Shown here piece after piece: positions 1 to 5,387 of a stretch of 12,296 bases of DNA; the stretch's first letter is position 1; each line of letters opens with the position of its first letter. The stretch comes from CAISGS01 sp044376615 (lineage in GTDB: Bacteria; Pseudomonadota; Alphaproteobacteria; Caulobacterales; Caulobacteraceae). The notes under the pieces are model-generated. The model ran no database searches. It was not told the origin of the DNA and saw only the letters and a program-made list of their open reading frames with translations. A program made the position numbers and the translations under genes. The DNA lies in contig JBILKO010000072.1 of NCBI GenBank assembly GCA_044376615.1, positions 1-12,296 on the forward strand. Reading direction: 5' to 3'.

Positions 1-101
1 CTGTATTCTTTGCCTCACGTGCCGCACGGCATGTGACTGGCGAAACCCTGCTGGTCGATGCCGGAACTCACCTGGGATTTGCCAGCTTGAGTATGAGATA
101 G
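1..101 (+). CDS. Short-chain dehydrogenase/reductase, C-terminal fragment (partial)
   Basis: This is the 3' end of a gene entering from the left edge. In frame 3 (first full codon at 3) it reads FFASRAARHVTGETLLVDAG and ends in ASLSMR before TAG at 99-101. The pattern 'ASxAAxxVTGxxLxVDxG' is the usual C-terminus of classical SDR enzymes (Rossmann-fold NAD(P)-dependent oxidoreductases); the VTG and VDAG segments belong to the last helix and strand of that fold. Only about 32 residues are visible, so the substrate, cofactor preference and catalytic Ser-Tyr-Lys cannot be judged. The gene converges on the minus-strand repeat-protein gene, with 46 bases between the two stops. That gap holds only a short inverted repeat, TTACC-tg-GGTAA (115-126), without a T-run. 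Confidence 0.75.
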   Translation, partial: VFFASRAARHVTGETLLVDAGTHLGFASLSMR

Positions 102-147
102 AGAAGGGGCGTCCTTACCTGGGTAACTTGTCAAGGCAACCAGTGGC

Positions 148-600
148 CTAGCCCAGCAATTTCCGCTTCAGGCCGGCGCGACGCTTCTCGTCCACTTGAG
201 CACGGATAAACCGCATCAGGGCCGCATTGAATGTCTCTTCGGTGTATTGAACCCCATTTATCCACCAAGTGCCGCCGCCGGTCTTCCATTGTACCGCAGG
301 GCCATCTTCACGGTGCAACTTGCCGTTATAGTACCACCAACGATCGCCGTCGGAATAGATGATCGCAGGGCCATCTTCGCGGTGAAGCAGACCGTTCTGG
401 TACCAGTGCGATGACCCATTTTCGCGGGTGATCGCTGGTCCGTCGTCCCGATGCCGCTTACCGTGACGGAACCAATGCGTGCTCCCATTGGCCAAAACGA
501 CTGCAGGGCCATCATCGCGGTGGCGTTGCCCGTTTAGGTACCAATGAATGCTACCATCTGGGTCCATCTTTTGAACTGGTTCAGAATTCGAACTTGTCAT
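148..600 (-). CDS. HREDGPA-repeat protein (MORN-like), paralog 1
   Basis: A 150-residue protein of unknown function. Residues 14-105 are four tandem 23-residue units of the form xDG-S-xHWYxNG-xxHR(D/E)DGPA(I/V), followed by a half-unit with WWING near 112-116. A helical, basic tail (about 120-150, ending in KRKLLG) closes it. No signal peptide or membrane segment is visible, so it is probably cytoplasmic. The Trp/Tyr-Asn-Gly core resembles MORN-type beta-hairpin repeats. Similar HREDGPA repeats are known from uncharacterised phage, giant-virus and bacterial proteins, but I can name no activity. The ATG at 600 is preceded by GGAG with a 7-base spacer, which fixes the start. It lies 212 bases downstream of its paralog on the same strand. 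The ORF is certain; the function is not recognised. Confidence 0.85.
   Translation of the reverse strand: MTSSNSEPVQKMDPDGSIHWYLNGQRHRDDGPAVVLANGSTHWFRHGKRHRDDGPAITRENGSSHWYQNGLLHREDGPAIIYSDGDRWWYYNGKLHREDGPAVQWKTGGGTWWINGVQYTEETFNAALMRFIRAQVDEKRRAGLKRKLLG
286..561 (-). repeat. Four in-frame 69-bp coding repeats (paralog 1)
   Basis: Four 69-base units encode residues 14-36, 37-59, 60-82 and 83-105 of the protein. On the plus strand the conserved core appears as gcagggccatcttcgcggtg and close variants starting near 297, 366, 434 and 503, spaced about 69 bases. The units differ at third positions and at the variable residues, so they are old, diverged protein repeats and not a recent slippage array. 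Confidence 0.85.
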
Positions 601-641
601 GAACCCACTCCAGCTTCGCCCATGTCATTGATCTCTTGAGA

Positions 642-654
642 ACAATCAGATTGT
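642..654. promoter_or_regulatory. Perfect inverted repeat ACAATC-a-GATTGT upstream of paralog 1
   Basis: A 13-base palindrome with 6-base arms lies 42-54 bases upstream of the ATG at 600. Read on the minus strand, its left part gives TACAAT (655-650), a fair -10 hexamer. Seventeen bases further upstream is TTATTG, a poor -35. An operator overlapping a promoter is possible, but the -35 is weak and no second copy is seen before paralog 2. Confidence 0.25.
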
Positions 655-812
655 ACTAGACCCGCTAATACTCAATAAAAGCTTGATCGAATCGAAACGC
701 GATTGCCACTGATATTACACCTCAACGACGTAAAACGGCAGTCTTGATTGGCCGAGGTTCACCTTGAGCGGCTCGCGCAAGGGCCAAAGGGCATACCGCC
801 AGACGTTAGTCC

Positions 813-1256
813 CTAAGCTGCGTCCTCGGTTGGGCGCCGACGCTTTCGTGCCTTTTCCTCAGCAAAGAGATAGCGCGCGAGCGCAGCTTCATACAATTTC
901 TCGTCATAATTAATGCCCTTGATCCACCAGGACGTTCTACCGGGTGCCCATTCAATCGCCGGACCACCTTCGCGGTGTAGCTTGCCCTCAAAATACCACC
1001 ACCGATCACCATCAGCATACTCTATCGCAGGGCCATCTTCGCGATGACGTAGGCCGTTCTTATACCAATGAAAGGAGCCGTTGCGTCGGATGATAGCAGG
1101 ACCATCTTCACGGTGCCGCAAACCGTTTCTGTACCAGTACCGCGTTCCATTCGCCAAAATGATAGCAGGACCGTCGTCGCGATGGCGTTTACCATCAAGA
1201 TACCAATGACGACTGCCGTCTTCATCGGACATAATTACAATAATCCCATTCATCAT
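813..1256 (-). CDS. HREDGPA-repeat protein (MORN-like), paralog 2
   Basis: A 147-residue paralog of the 148-600 product with the same layout. A short leader is followed by four 23-residue units (residues 12-103) with HRDDGPA/HREDGPA cores, a half-unit with WWIKG (about 110-114), then a helical charged tail rich in Lys/Arg (KARKRRRPTEDAA end). Unit 4 has HREGGPA in place of HREDGPA. No secretion signal is visible. The start is uncertain. ATG at 1256 (immediately followed by a second ATG) aligns best in length with paralog 1 but has no clear ribosome site. An internal ATG at 1232 (MSDEDGS) has a distant GGGA upstream. Function is unknown; the tandem arrangement suggests the two proteins share or divide a role. 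Confidence 0.83.
   Translation of the reverse strand: MMNGIIVIMSDEDGSRHWYLDGKRHRDDGPAIILANGTRYWYRNGLRHREDGPAIIRRNGSFHWYKNGLRHREDGPAIEYADGDRWWYFEGKLHREGGPAIEWAPGRTSWWIKGINYDEKLYEAALARYLFAEEKARKRRRPTEDAA
948..1223 (-). repeat. Four in-frame 69-bp coding repeats (paralog 2)
   Basis: Four 69-base units encode residues 12-34, 35-57, 58-80 and 81-103. By eye, units 1, 2, 3 and 4 match the same-numbered units of paralog 1 at about 17, 15, 18 and 17 of 23 residues. Adjacent units 3 and 4 within paralog 1 match at only about 13. The array therefore seems to have been duplicated as a whole. Confidence 0.83.
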
Positions 1257-1798
1257 TTAGTAGGCCTACAAATTCGGTAGGGGCCGCTCGGCCACACTGT
1301 TATAATCCTAATTGGTAACATCCATTAATTTGATCAACAATCATGATCTTACAGTGTTAAGATTAACATCAGACAGAACGATAGTTAAAGTGATCAAACT
1401 TTCCGGAATATGCGCAGTCTCTGTTGAAGTACCCCCCCACTGTTCAATGTGACATAAATGCAACATTAATTGCACTATCGTTGGGCATGGCGCTGGATCA
1501 TCAAGTTCCCCGCGCGCCTTGCATCCGAACTTAGATAAAGCATAAGCTTGTAGTTCACTGCTCAAATTTCAGGCAGCATACGGGCAATTTTCATGCTGCG
1601 CCGATTATCCGGTCAAATTTTGGGCAAACTTGCATGATTTATGGTGCTAAGCGCCGTCTTTGCCTCACACTTCCTTCACTCGGATCAGCCTCAGCGAGAT
1701 CCGGCGGGGCTTGCAACGGTCATGGTTCCGTCAATATTGAGGGGTTGTTAATCAATACGCGGCTCAATACGAGTTGTGTTCTAATGGGGATATTAGAT
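1257..1798. other. 542-bp AT-rich intergenic region with several short palindromes
   Basis: I find no convincing gene here. The stretch is visibly richer in A/T than its neighbours. It holds a number of small symmetrical elements: TGTTAA-GA-TTAACA (1355-1368), TTTGATCA (1329-1336) facing TGATCAAA (1391-1398), TGCAA-cattaa-TTGCA (1459-1474), and GCAGCAT (1573-1579) facing ATGCTGC (1593-1599). Two similar stretches start with TCAAATTT at 1562 and 1613. It separates the minus-strand repeat genes from the plus-strand porin, so it must carry divergent control signals. I cannot assign a confident -35/-10 pair on either strand; a TATAAT at 1301-1306 (plus) lacks a good -35. Confidence 0.5.
1355..1368. 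promoter_or_regulatory. Candidate operator: TGTTAA-GA-TTAACA palindrome
   Basis: This is a perfect 14-base inverted repeat with 6-base arms, in the divergent region about 100 bases upstream of the repeat-protein gene that starts at 1256. Its size fits a dimeric helix-turn-helix regulator site. No regulator gene lies next to it and no second copy was seen, so the assignment rests on symmetry alone. Confidence 0.22.
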
Positions 1799-2536
1799 AT
1801 GAAAACTTTAAAACTGGCGCTCTGCGCCGCAACATTCGGTCTGGCTTTTAGTTCGGCTGCAGTTGCAGAAGACATGGCTGCGCCGACACTGTCTTACAAT
1901 GCAGCGGTCAGCTCCGACTATATCTTCCGCGGCCTGAGCCAAACCAAGGGTAAGGCAGCACTTTCAGGTGGCGTTGATGCGTCTTCAGGCATGCTCTATG
2001 CAGGCGCTTGGTTGTCGAATGTTGATTTCGGTCCAACGGCTGGTGATCCAGAAAACAAGACCAATGTCGAATATGACCTCTATGCCGGCGTGAAGCCCGT
2101 CGTGGAAGGCATCAATCTTGATTTTGGCGTGATCTATTATGGCTATGCCAGTTCACCATCAGCCGCCAATTACGCCTATTGGGAAGGCAAGATCGCTGCT
2201 TCCAAGGCCATTGGTGACGCTACGATCGGCGGCGCCTTCTATTACAGCCCAGAATATTACGGCAAGACCGGCGCGTCCTATTATTACGAAGCCAATGCCG
2301 CCTATGTCCTGCCGATCAAGGCAACTGTTTCCGGCGCAATCGGATACCAAGACCTGGATAAGGAAAAGGCCGGCATCAATGGCTACACGACCTGGAACCT
2401 AGGCGTGACCTATCCGCTGAATGATCATTTCGGCATTGATGTGCGCTATTCAGGCACTGAAAAGAAGGGCACTGATTTTTATGGCGACAAGTTTGCCGGT
2501 GATCGATTCACCGCCAGCTTGAAGGCCGCCTTCTAA
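1799..2536 (+). CDS. TorF-family putative porin (Gcw_chp/TIGR02001 type)
   Basis: A 245-residue outer-membrane beta-barrel protein of the TorF / Gcw_chp family, which is thought to form small channels. Residues 1-23 are a Sec signal peptide (KTLK, hydrophobic core, AVA before ED), with cleavage likely after A23. The family hallmark SSDYIFRGLSQTKG follows at about 38-51. The rest alternates aromatic and small residues typical of transmembrane strands. The chain ends in ...TASLKAAF, and a terminal Phe is the usual recognition signal for outer-membrane insertion. The frame is open back to 1634, but the ATG at 1799 has GGGGA with an 8-base spacer and gives the proper signal peptide. A strong terminator follows, so it is probably monocistronic. 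The transported substrate cannot be told from sequence. Confidence 0.88.
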   Translation: MKTLKLALCAATFGLAFSSAAVAEDMAAPTLSYNAAVSSDYIFRGLSQTKGKAALSGGVDASSGMLYAGAWLSNVDFGPTAGDPENKTNVEYDLYAGVKPVVEGINLDFGVIYYGYASSPSAANYAYWEGKIAASKAIGDATIGGAFYYSPEYYGKTGASYYYEANAAYVLPIKATVSGAIGYQDLDKEKAGINGYTTWNLGVTYPLNDHFGIDVRYSGTEKKGTDFYGDKFAGDRFTASLKAAF

Positions 2537-2556
2537 TCAAGCCCTTCGTTCTTAAG

Positions 2557-2590
2557 AAAAGCCGCCACCCTCTCCGGTGGCGGCTTTTTT
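2557..2590 (+). terminator. Rho-independent terminator after the porin gene
   Basis: A perfect 9-bp stem, GCCGCCACC (2561-2569) and GGTGGCGGC (2576-2584), has a 6-base loop and is followed by six T's. An AAAA run before the stem pairs with the T tract, so it may also act on the opposite strand. It begins about 20 bases after the porin stop codon. Confidence 0.93.
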
Positions 2591-2617
2591 ATTGGGCGTT
2601 TTGCTGCGTTCAGCGTT

Positions 2618-2702
2618 TGGTGGGGACGCCGGGAATCGAACCCGGACGACCGAAATCAACGGATTTTAAGTCCGGCGCGTCTACCAGTTCCGCCACGTCC
2701 CC
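2618..2702 (-). tRNA. tRNA-Leu (anticodon UAA)
   Basis: On the minus strand the gene starts GGGGACG (2702-2696), which pairs with CGTCCCC (2628-2622). Discriminator A at 2621 and an encoded CCA (2620-2618) follow. The D-arm reads TGGCGGAACTGGTAGACGC, a common leucine tRNA form. The anticodon loop is CTTAAAA with anticodon TAA, reading UUA (and UUG by wobble). A longer variable arm (GAT-ttcg-GTC) marks a class II tRNA, and the T-arm contains GGTTCGATTCC. All arms look intact. The gene points toward the porin terminator. No duplicated 3' end suggesting an integrated element was seen in the window. Confidence 0.96.
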
Positions 2703-2785
2703 ATCCCCAACTCGGCCCAGAGCCGTTCGAGGTGCGGCCCTGTCTAACAGAAGGGTCCATCAAGTCTAGCGTCCAATCACGGCAA

Positions 2786-2796
2786 TGCAAATTGCA
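2786..2796. promoter_or_regulatory. TGCAA-a-TTGCA palindrome between tRNA-Leu and the SPOR gene
   Basis: A perfect 11-base palindrome lies about 100 bases upstream of the SPOR-protein start and 84 bases upstream of the tRNA. It could be a regulator site for either divergent gene. The assignment is by symmetry and position only. Confidence 0.15.
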
Positions 2797-2895
2797 GCAG
2801 GCGGACGACCCACGCCCACTCATCCCGCTCGACGGCACGGCCCAAAGCAGTTTAAGCAATGCGCTAGGTTAGGCCACGCTAGGAGCATACGAGTC

Positions 2896-3849
2896 ATGAA
2901 ATCTCGGCACCGCGCGCGCAATGGCGGGTCAATATGGGGGAGGTCATGGCTTGTCGCCTTGGGCCTTACTATGCTTGCTAGCGTCAATGGTCGAGTGATT
3001 GCGCAACCGGCGGGCGGATCTGAAACGGTTGTGACCGGTACAAATGAGTCGGATGGCACCTATCCGACTGGCTCAACGGCCGCCGCCATATCCGAATGGC
3101 TTTTGAAGACGACCAATATAGCACCCGCATCAGCAATCGCGGTTGGCAGTGATATGGTCGTTACCGTTGCTCGTTTTGGATCGCTTGATCCGAGATCGAA
3201 CATTGTCAAGGATGTCCGCCTTCGCGGCGAGACCATAAGCCCGAGGTTTTCAGATCTCATTCAAGGACGATCGACGCTGGTCTCGCTGGATGTCGACTGT
3301 ACCAAATCGATGATCTTGATCCATCAGACGGATGTCTATCCAGCGTCCAACCTGGTCGGCGCGCCGCGCATATTGCCGGGCAGTGCGCAATGGATCAAAC
3401 CTATTGGCACGGCGTATCTTTCCGAAACGATCAACACGGTTTGCCAGCAAAGGGCTGTGCCGCCGCCCCTTGAAATGGCTAAAGCCTCAGCCGCACCTGC
3501 GCCTGCCCCTTACCAAAAGCCTACGGCCCCAACCCCAGTAGCCCCAACCTATGTGCCGCCTTCACCTGTAGTACCACCTCGACCATCACCACCTGCCTAT
3601 GCGCCCCCGACGGGCATAGAAGTTCAGGTGGTAGCCGCCAGCACGTCTGAGGGCGCATCGACCGCCCTAGCCTTGGTTCGCAGCCAATTGGGCACCCAAA
3701 CCGCACCGTATGAAAACAAAATCCAACCCATTGATGCCAATGGCAGGACCGTTTACCGGGCCCTGTTTGTCGGGTTTCCCAACCGTTCTGCGGCCATGCT
3801 GCTCTGCAGCCAGATCAAGTCCAGGGGTGGTGCGTGCCTTGTACGCTAG
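2896..3849 (+). CDS. Secreted SPOR-domain protein with Pro-rich linker
   Basis: A 317-residue periplasmic protein. A basic N-terminus and hydrophobic segment (about 17-36, ending VIA-QP) form a signal peptide. Residues about 55-187 are a globular domain with Cys135 and Cys183; its segment LDVDCTKS...PGSAQW...INTVC recalls surface-adhesin-E-like domains, by inference only. Residues 189-240 are a Pro/Ala-rich linker. Residues about 241-317 fit a SPOR domain (IEVQVVAAS, VYRALFVGF, then MLLCSQIKSRGGACLV), with Cys304 and Cys314. SPOR domains bind peptidoglycan lacking stem peptides at division septa, so a cell-wall or division-site role is likely. The ATG at 2896 has AGGAG 10 bases upstream; the frame is open to 2785, but that start would bury the signal peptide. 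It ends 3 bases from the convergent CinA-like gene. Confidence 0.82.
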   Translation: MKSRHRARNGGSIWGRSWLVALGLTMLASVNGRVIAQPAGGSETVVTGTNESDGTYPTGSTAAAISEWLLKTTNIAPASAIAVGSDMVVTVARFGSLDPRSNIVKDVRLRGETISPRFSDLIQGRSTLVSLDVDCTKSMILIHQTDVYPASNLVGAPRILPGSAQWIKPIGTAYLSETINTVCQQRAVPPPLEMAKASAAPAPAPYQKPTAPTPVAPTYVPPSPVVPPRPSPPAYAPPTGIEVQVVAASTSEGASTALALVRSQLGTQTAPYENKIQPIDANGRTVYRALFVGFPNRSAAMLLCSQIKSRGGACLVR

Positions 3850-3852
3850 GGC

Positions 3853-4620
3853 CTAAGCGGTGGCGTCTACCGCGACGGCGCCGGACACTCCGGCAGCAAC
3901 CAAGGCCGCGATAAGTTCATGCACCACCGCATCGACCACAACCGGATCACGCCCGCGTATAACCAGGTTGGAACCATATTGCTCATTGGAAAAGAACGGA
4001 TAGGAGCCGAGCGAAAGGTTTGGGTGCGCCTTGGCAACGGCTTCAAGCGGCGCGGCCAAGGTGCCTTCGCCCGTGCCCTCTACGCGCACTGTGCGTGAAA
4101 CGACCACCGCCCCGCCCTTTAACCGCCAGCCAATGTCTTCAAGCATGCCACGCATAATTTGGGGCACGCCGGCCATGACAAAGACATTGCCGATCTGGAA
4201 CCCAGGCGGGCCATTGACGGGATTTTTGATCAAGGTCCCGCCTTCAGGGACACGCGCCATGCGCCGCCGCGCGGCATTCAACTGGTCACCAAATCGGCCG
4301 GTCAGCAGTGCCATGATTTCGGGGTGCTCGTACAGCTTCACGCCAAAAGCATCGGCGACGCAGTCGGCGGTAATATCGTCATGGGTTGGGCCAATACCAC
4401 CGGTCGTAAAGACATAGTCATAGCGGCCACGCAAATGGTTCACGGCGGTGATGATCTCTTCCGGAATGTCGCCGACGACCCGCGCCTCGGCCAGGTCAAC
4501 GCCATAGGTACCAATGTACCTAGCAATGGCCGCCAAATTGGTGTCTTGGGTTCGGCCCGATAGGATTTCATCGCCTATGATTAAGACGGCAGCGGTGACG
4601 CGCTCACCTGAAGCCAACAT
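3853..4620 (-). CDS. CinA-type molybdopterin-binding-fold (MoCF/MoaB-like) protein
   Basis: About 255 residues, covering only the N-terminal MoCF module of CinA; the C-terminal nicotinamide-nucleotide deamidase domain of full-length CinA is absent. Stand-alone proteins of this type (COG1058) are common in alphaproteobacteria. Visible motifs are GDEILSGRTQDTN (16-28), TTGGIGPTHDDIT (72-84), NPVNGPPGF (133-141) and FVMAGVPQIM (147-156), which form the phosphate/pterin-nucleotide pocket of the fold. Known relatives hydrolyse nucleotide-sugar or dinucleotide pyrophosphates such as ADP-ribose, or adenylylate molybdopterin; which applies here is unknown. The start at 4620 has GAGG with a 9-base spacer. 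A second in-frame ATG at 4629 lies directly against that GAGG and is less likely. It lies 67 bases downstream of the toxin gene on the same strand, so read-through transcription is possible. Confidence 0.88.
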   Translation of the reverse strand: MLASGERVTAAVLIIGDEILSGRTQDTNLAAIARYIGTYGVDLAEARVVGDIPEEIITAVNHLRGRYDYVFTTGGIGPTHDDITADCVADAFGVKLYEHPEIMALLTGRFGDQLNAARRRMARVPEGGTLIKNPVNGPPGFQIGNVFVMAGVPQIMRGMLEDIGWRLKGGAVVVSRTVRVEGTGEGTLAAPLEAVAKAHPNLSLGSYPFFSNEQYGSNLVIRGRDPVVVDAVVHELIAALVAAGVSGAVAVDATA

Positions 4621-4687
4621 GGTTTCCATCCTCTAGCCGGTTTGGACAATCTATCGACTAGGCGTCCCTGGCCTTGGCTGCAAGGGG

Positions 4688-5026
4688 CTAACGCCCTGAA
4701 CCATCGGCAAGACCGACAGTGACAGCCAATAAGGCATTCAGTGCAGTAATCTCGGAGGCCATAAGTTGGCCAATGACCTCACCGCACTTGGCTCTGGGCA
4801 AGGCGACAATCTTATCGACCATGACCTGCGACGGCACCTTGAGGCCATTCTGCGCCGATGGGTCTATCGTCAGACGGAAGATCGGCGCATCGACCATAGC
4901 GCTGGTTATGAGGGCAACCAGCACACTATCGGTTCCAACCAATTGATCAGATTGAATAATGACTGCGGGCCGAGGCTTGCCATAGCCACCAGGTGCGGAC
5001 ACGATAACGAGATCGCCACGCCTCAA
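4688..5026 (-). CDS. MazF/PemK-type endoribonuclease toxin
   Basis: About 112 residues. The N-terminus reads RRGDLVIV then GGYGKPRPAVIIQSD, the conserved first strands and loop of the MazF/PemK fold. The segment LITSAM...FRLTIDPS...LKVPSQVMVDKIVALPR supplies the remaining core, with a Ser/Thr and Arg pattern fitting the ribonuclease site. Such toxins cut mRNA at short sequence motifs when their antitoxin is degraded. No ATG start exists. A TTG at 5026 overlaps the antitoxin stop as TTGA and gives the family-typical (M)RRGD start. A second TTG at 5038 directly follows an in-frame TGA and would add four residues. Neither has a strong ribosome site, so translation is probably coupled to the antitoxin. 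Length is normal, with no sign of inactivation. Confidence 0.9.
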   Translation of the reverse strand: MRRGDLVIVSAPGGYGKPRPAVIIQSDQLVGTDSVLVALITSAMVDAPIFRLTIDPSAQNGLKVPSQVMVDKIVALPRAKCGEVIGQLMASEITALNALLAVTVGLADGSGR

Positions 5027-5250
5027 GTTTGGGTCCAATCAAACCCAGCGGCAATAAAGTCTGTCGCCTCTTTTTCCTCAGGCCGACCGCTGAGTAGAGC
5101 AGCCTGACGCCGGGCCTCGATCACAAAGCTTTCCTGGCGTGGATCGGGCACCCAAACGCGCAGCAGCCGCATGCCCTTGCTCTGTTGCGATGCGCGGTAC
5201 CGCTTGAATTTATTGGCGTTTGGGTTTGGGCCATCGAGGGAATGGGTCAT
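5023..5250 (-). CDS. MazE-family antitoxin (DUF3018 type)
   Basis: A 75-residue protein directly upstream of the toxin. The body runs KFKRYRASQQSKGMRLLRVW (14-33), then VPDP and a helical segment EARRQAALLSG, ending in ATDFIAAGFDW. This matches the DUF3018 antitoxins found beside MazF in alphaproteobacteria. The basic N-terminal half is the likely DNA-binding part and the acidic/hydrophobic C-terminal half would wrap the toxin. ATG at 5250 has GGAG with a 6-base spacer, much stronger than the toxin's signals and consistent with excess antitoxin. The frame is open to 5352, but the extra N-terminus has no good start. The stop TGA (5025-5023) overlaps the toxin TTG. It is divergent from the hydrolase gene at 5388. 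Confidence 0.87.
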   Translation of the reverse strand: MTHSLDGPNPNANKFKRYRASQQSKGMRLLRVWVPDPRQESFVIEARRQAALLSGRPEEKEATDFIAAGFDWTQT

Positions 5251-5284
5251 AACGCACTCCAAGTTGCGCACTACCTTATCATAA

Positions 5285-5297
5285 TTGTGACCAACAA
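5285..5297. promoter_or_regulatory. TTGT-gacca-ACAA inverted repeat in the antitoxin/hydrolase divergent region
   Basis: This short inverted repeat is 35-47 bases upstream of the antitoxin ATG, next to TATGAT (minus strand), which could be a -10. MazE-type antitoxins usually repress their own promoter by binding symmetrical sites there. The arms are only 4 bases and the -35 is unclear, so this is a weak candidate. Confidence 0.2.
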
Positions 5298-5387
5298 CAA
5301 GAGTCTGCGCCTGCTTCGGCGGCGGCAAGAGCCATGGACAGTCAGCTGGCAAATGCGCAATCTAGAAAAAACTCCAAGGAACGCTCC

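Noticed and set aside
286..1223. Regular 69-base repeats that could suggest a CRISPR or tandem-repeat array
   Set aside because: The units are in frame, encode conserved residues and have no unique spacers. They are protein repeats.
1341..1565. 74-codon minus-strand frame in the intergenic region
   Set aside because: It starts at TTG with no ribosome site and its product shows no recognisable motif; it is probably chance.
1562..1640. Two TCAAATTT...GGGCAA stretches as an imperfect direct repeat or riboswitch
   Set aside because: The similarity is short and gapped, and it matches no riboswitch core I recognise.
1634..1798. Upstream extension of the porin reading frame
   Set aside because: The extension would bury the signal peptide. 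The ATG at 1799 has its own GGGGA site at proper spacing.
2618..2702. tRNA-Leu as an attachment site for a genomic island
   Set aside because: There is no integrase and no repeated copy of the tRNA 3' end in the window.
2785..2895. Upstream extension of the SPOR-protein frame
   Set aside because: It adds 37 residues before the signal peptide. The ATG at 2896 has AGGAG upstream and gives a normal secreted protein.
5251..5352. N-terminal extension of the antitoxin frame
   Set aside because: It begins at TTG without a ribosome site. The internal ATG at 5250 has GGAG at six bases and gives the normal family length.
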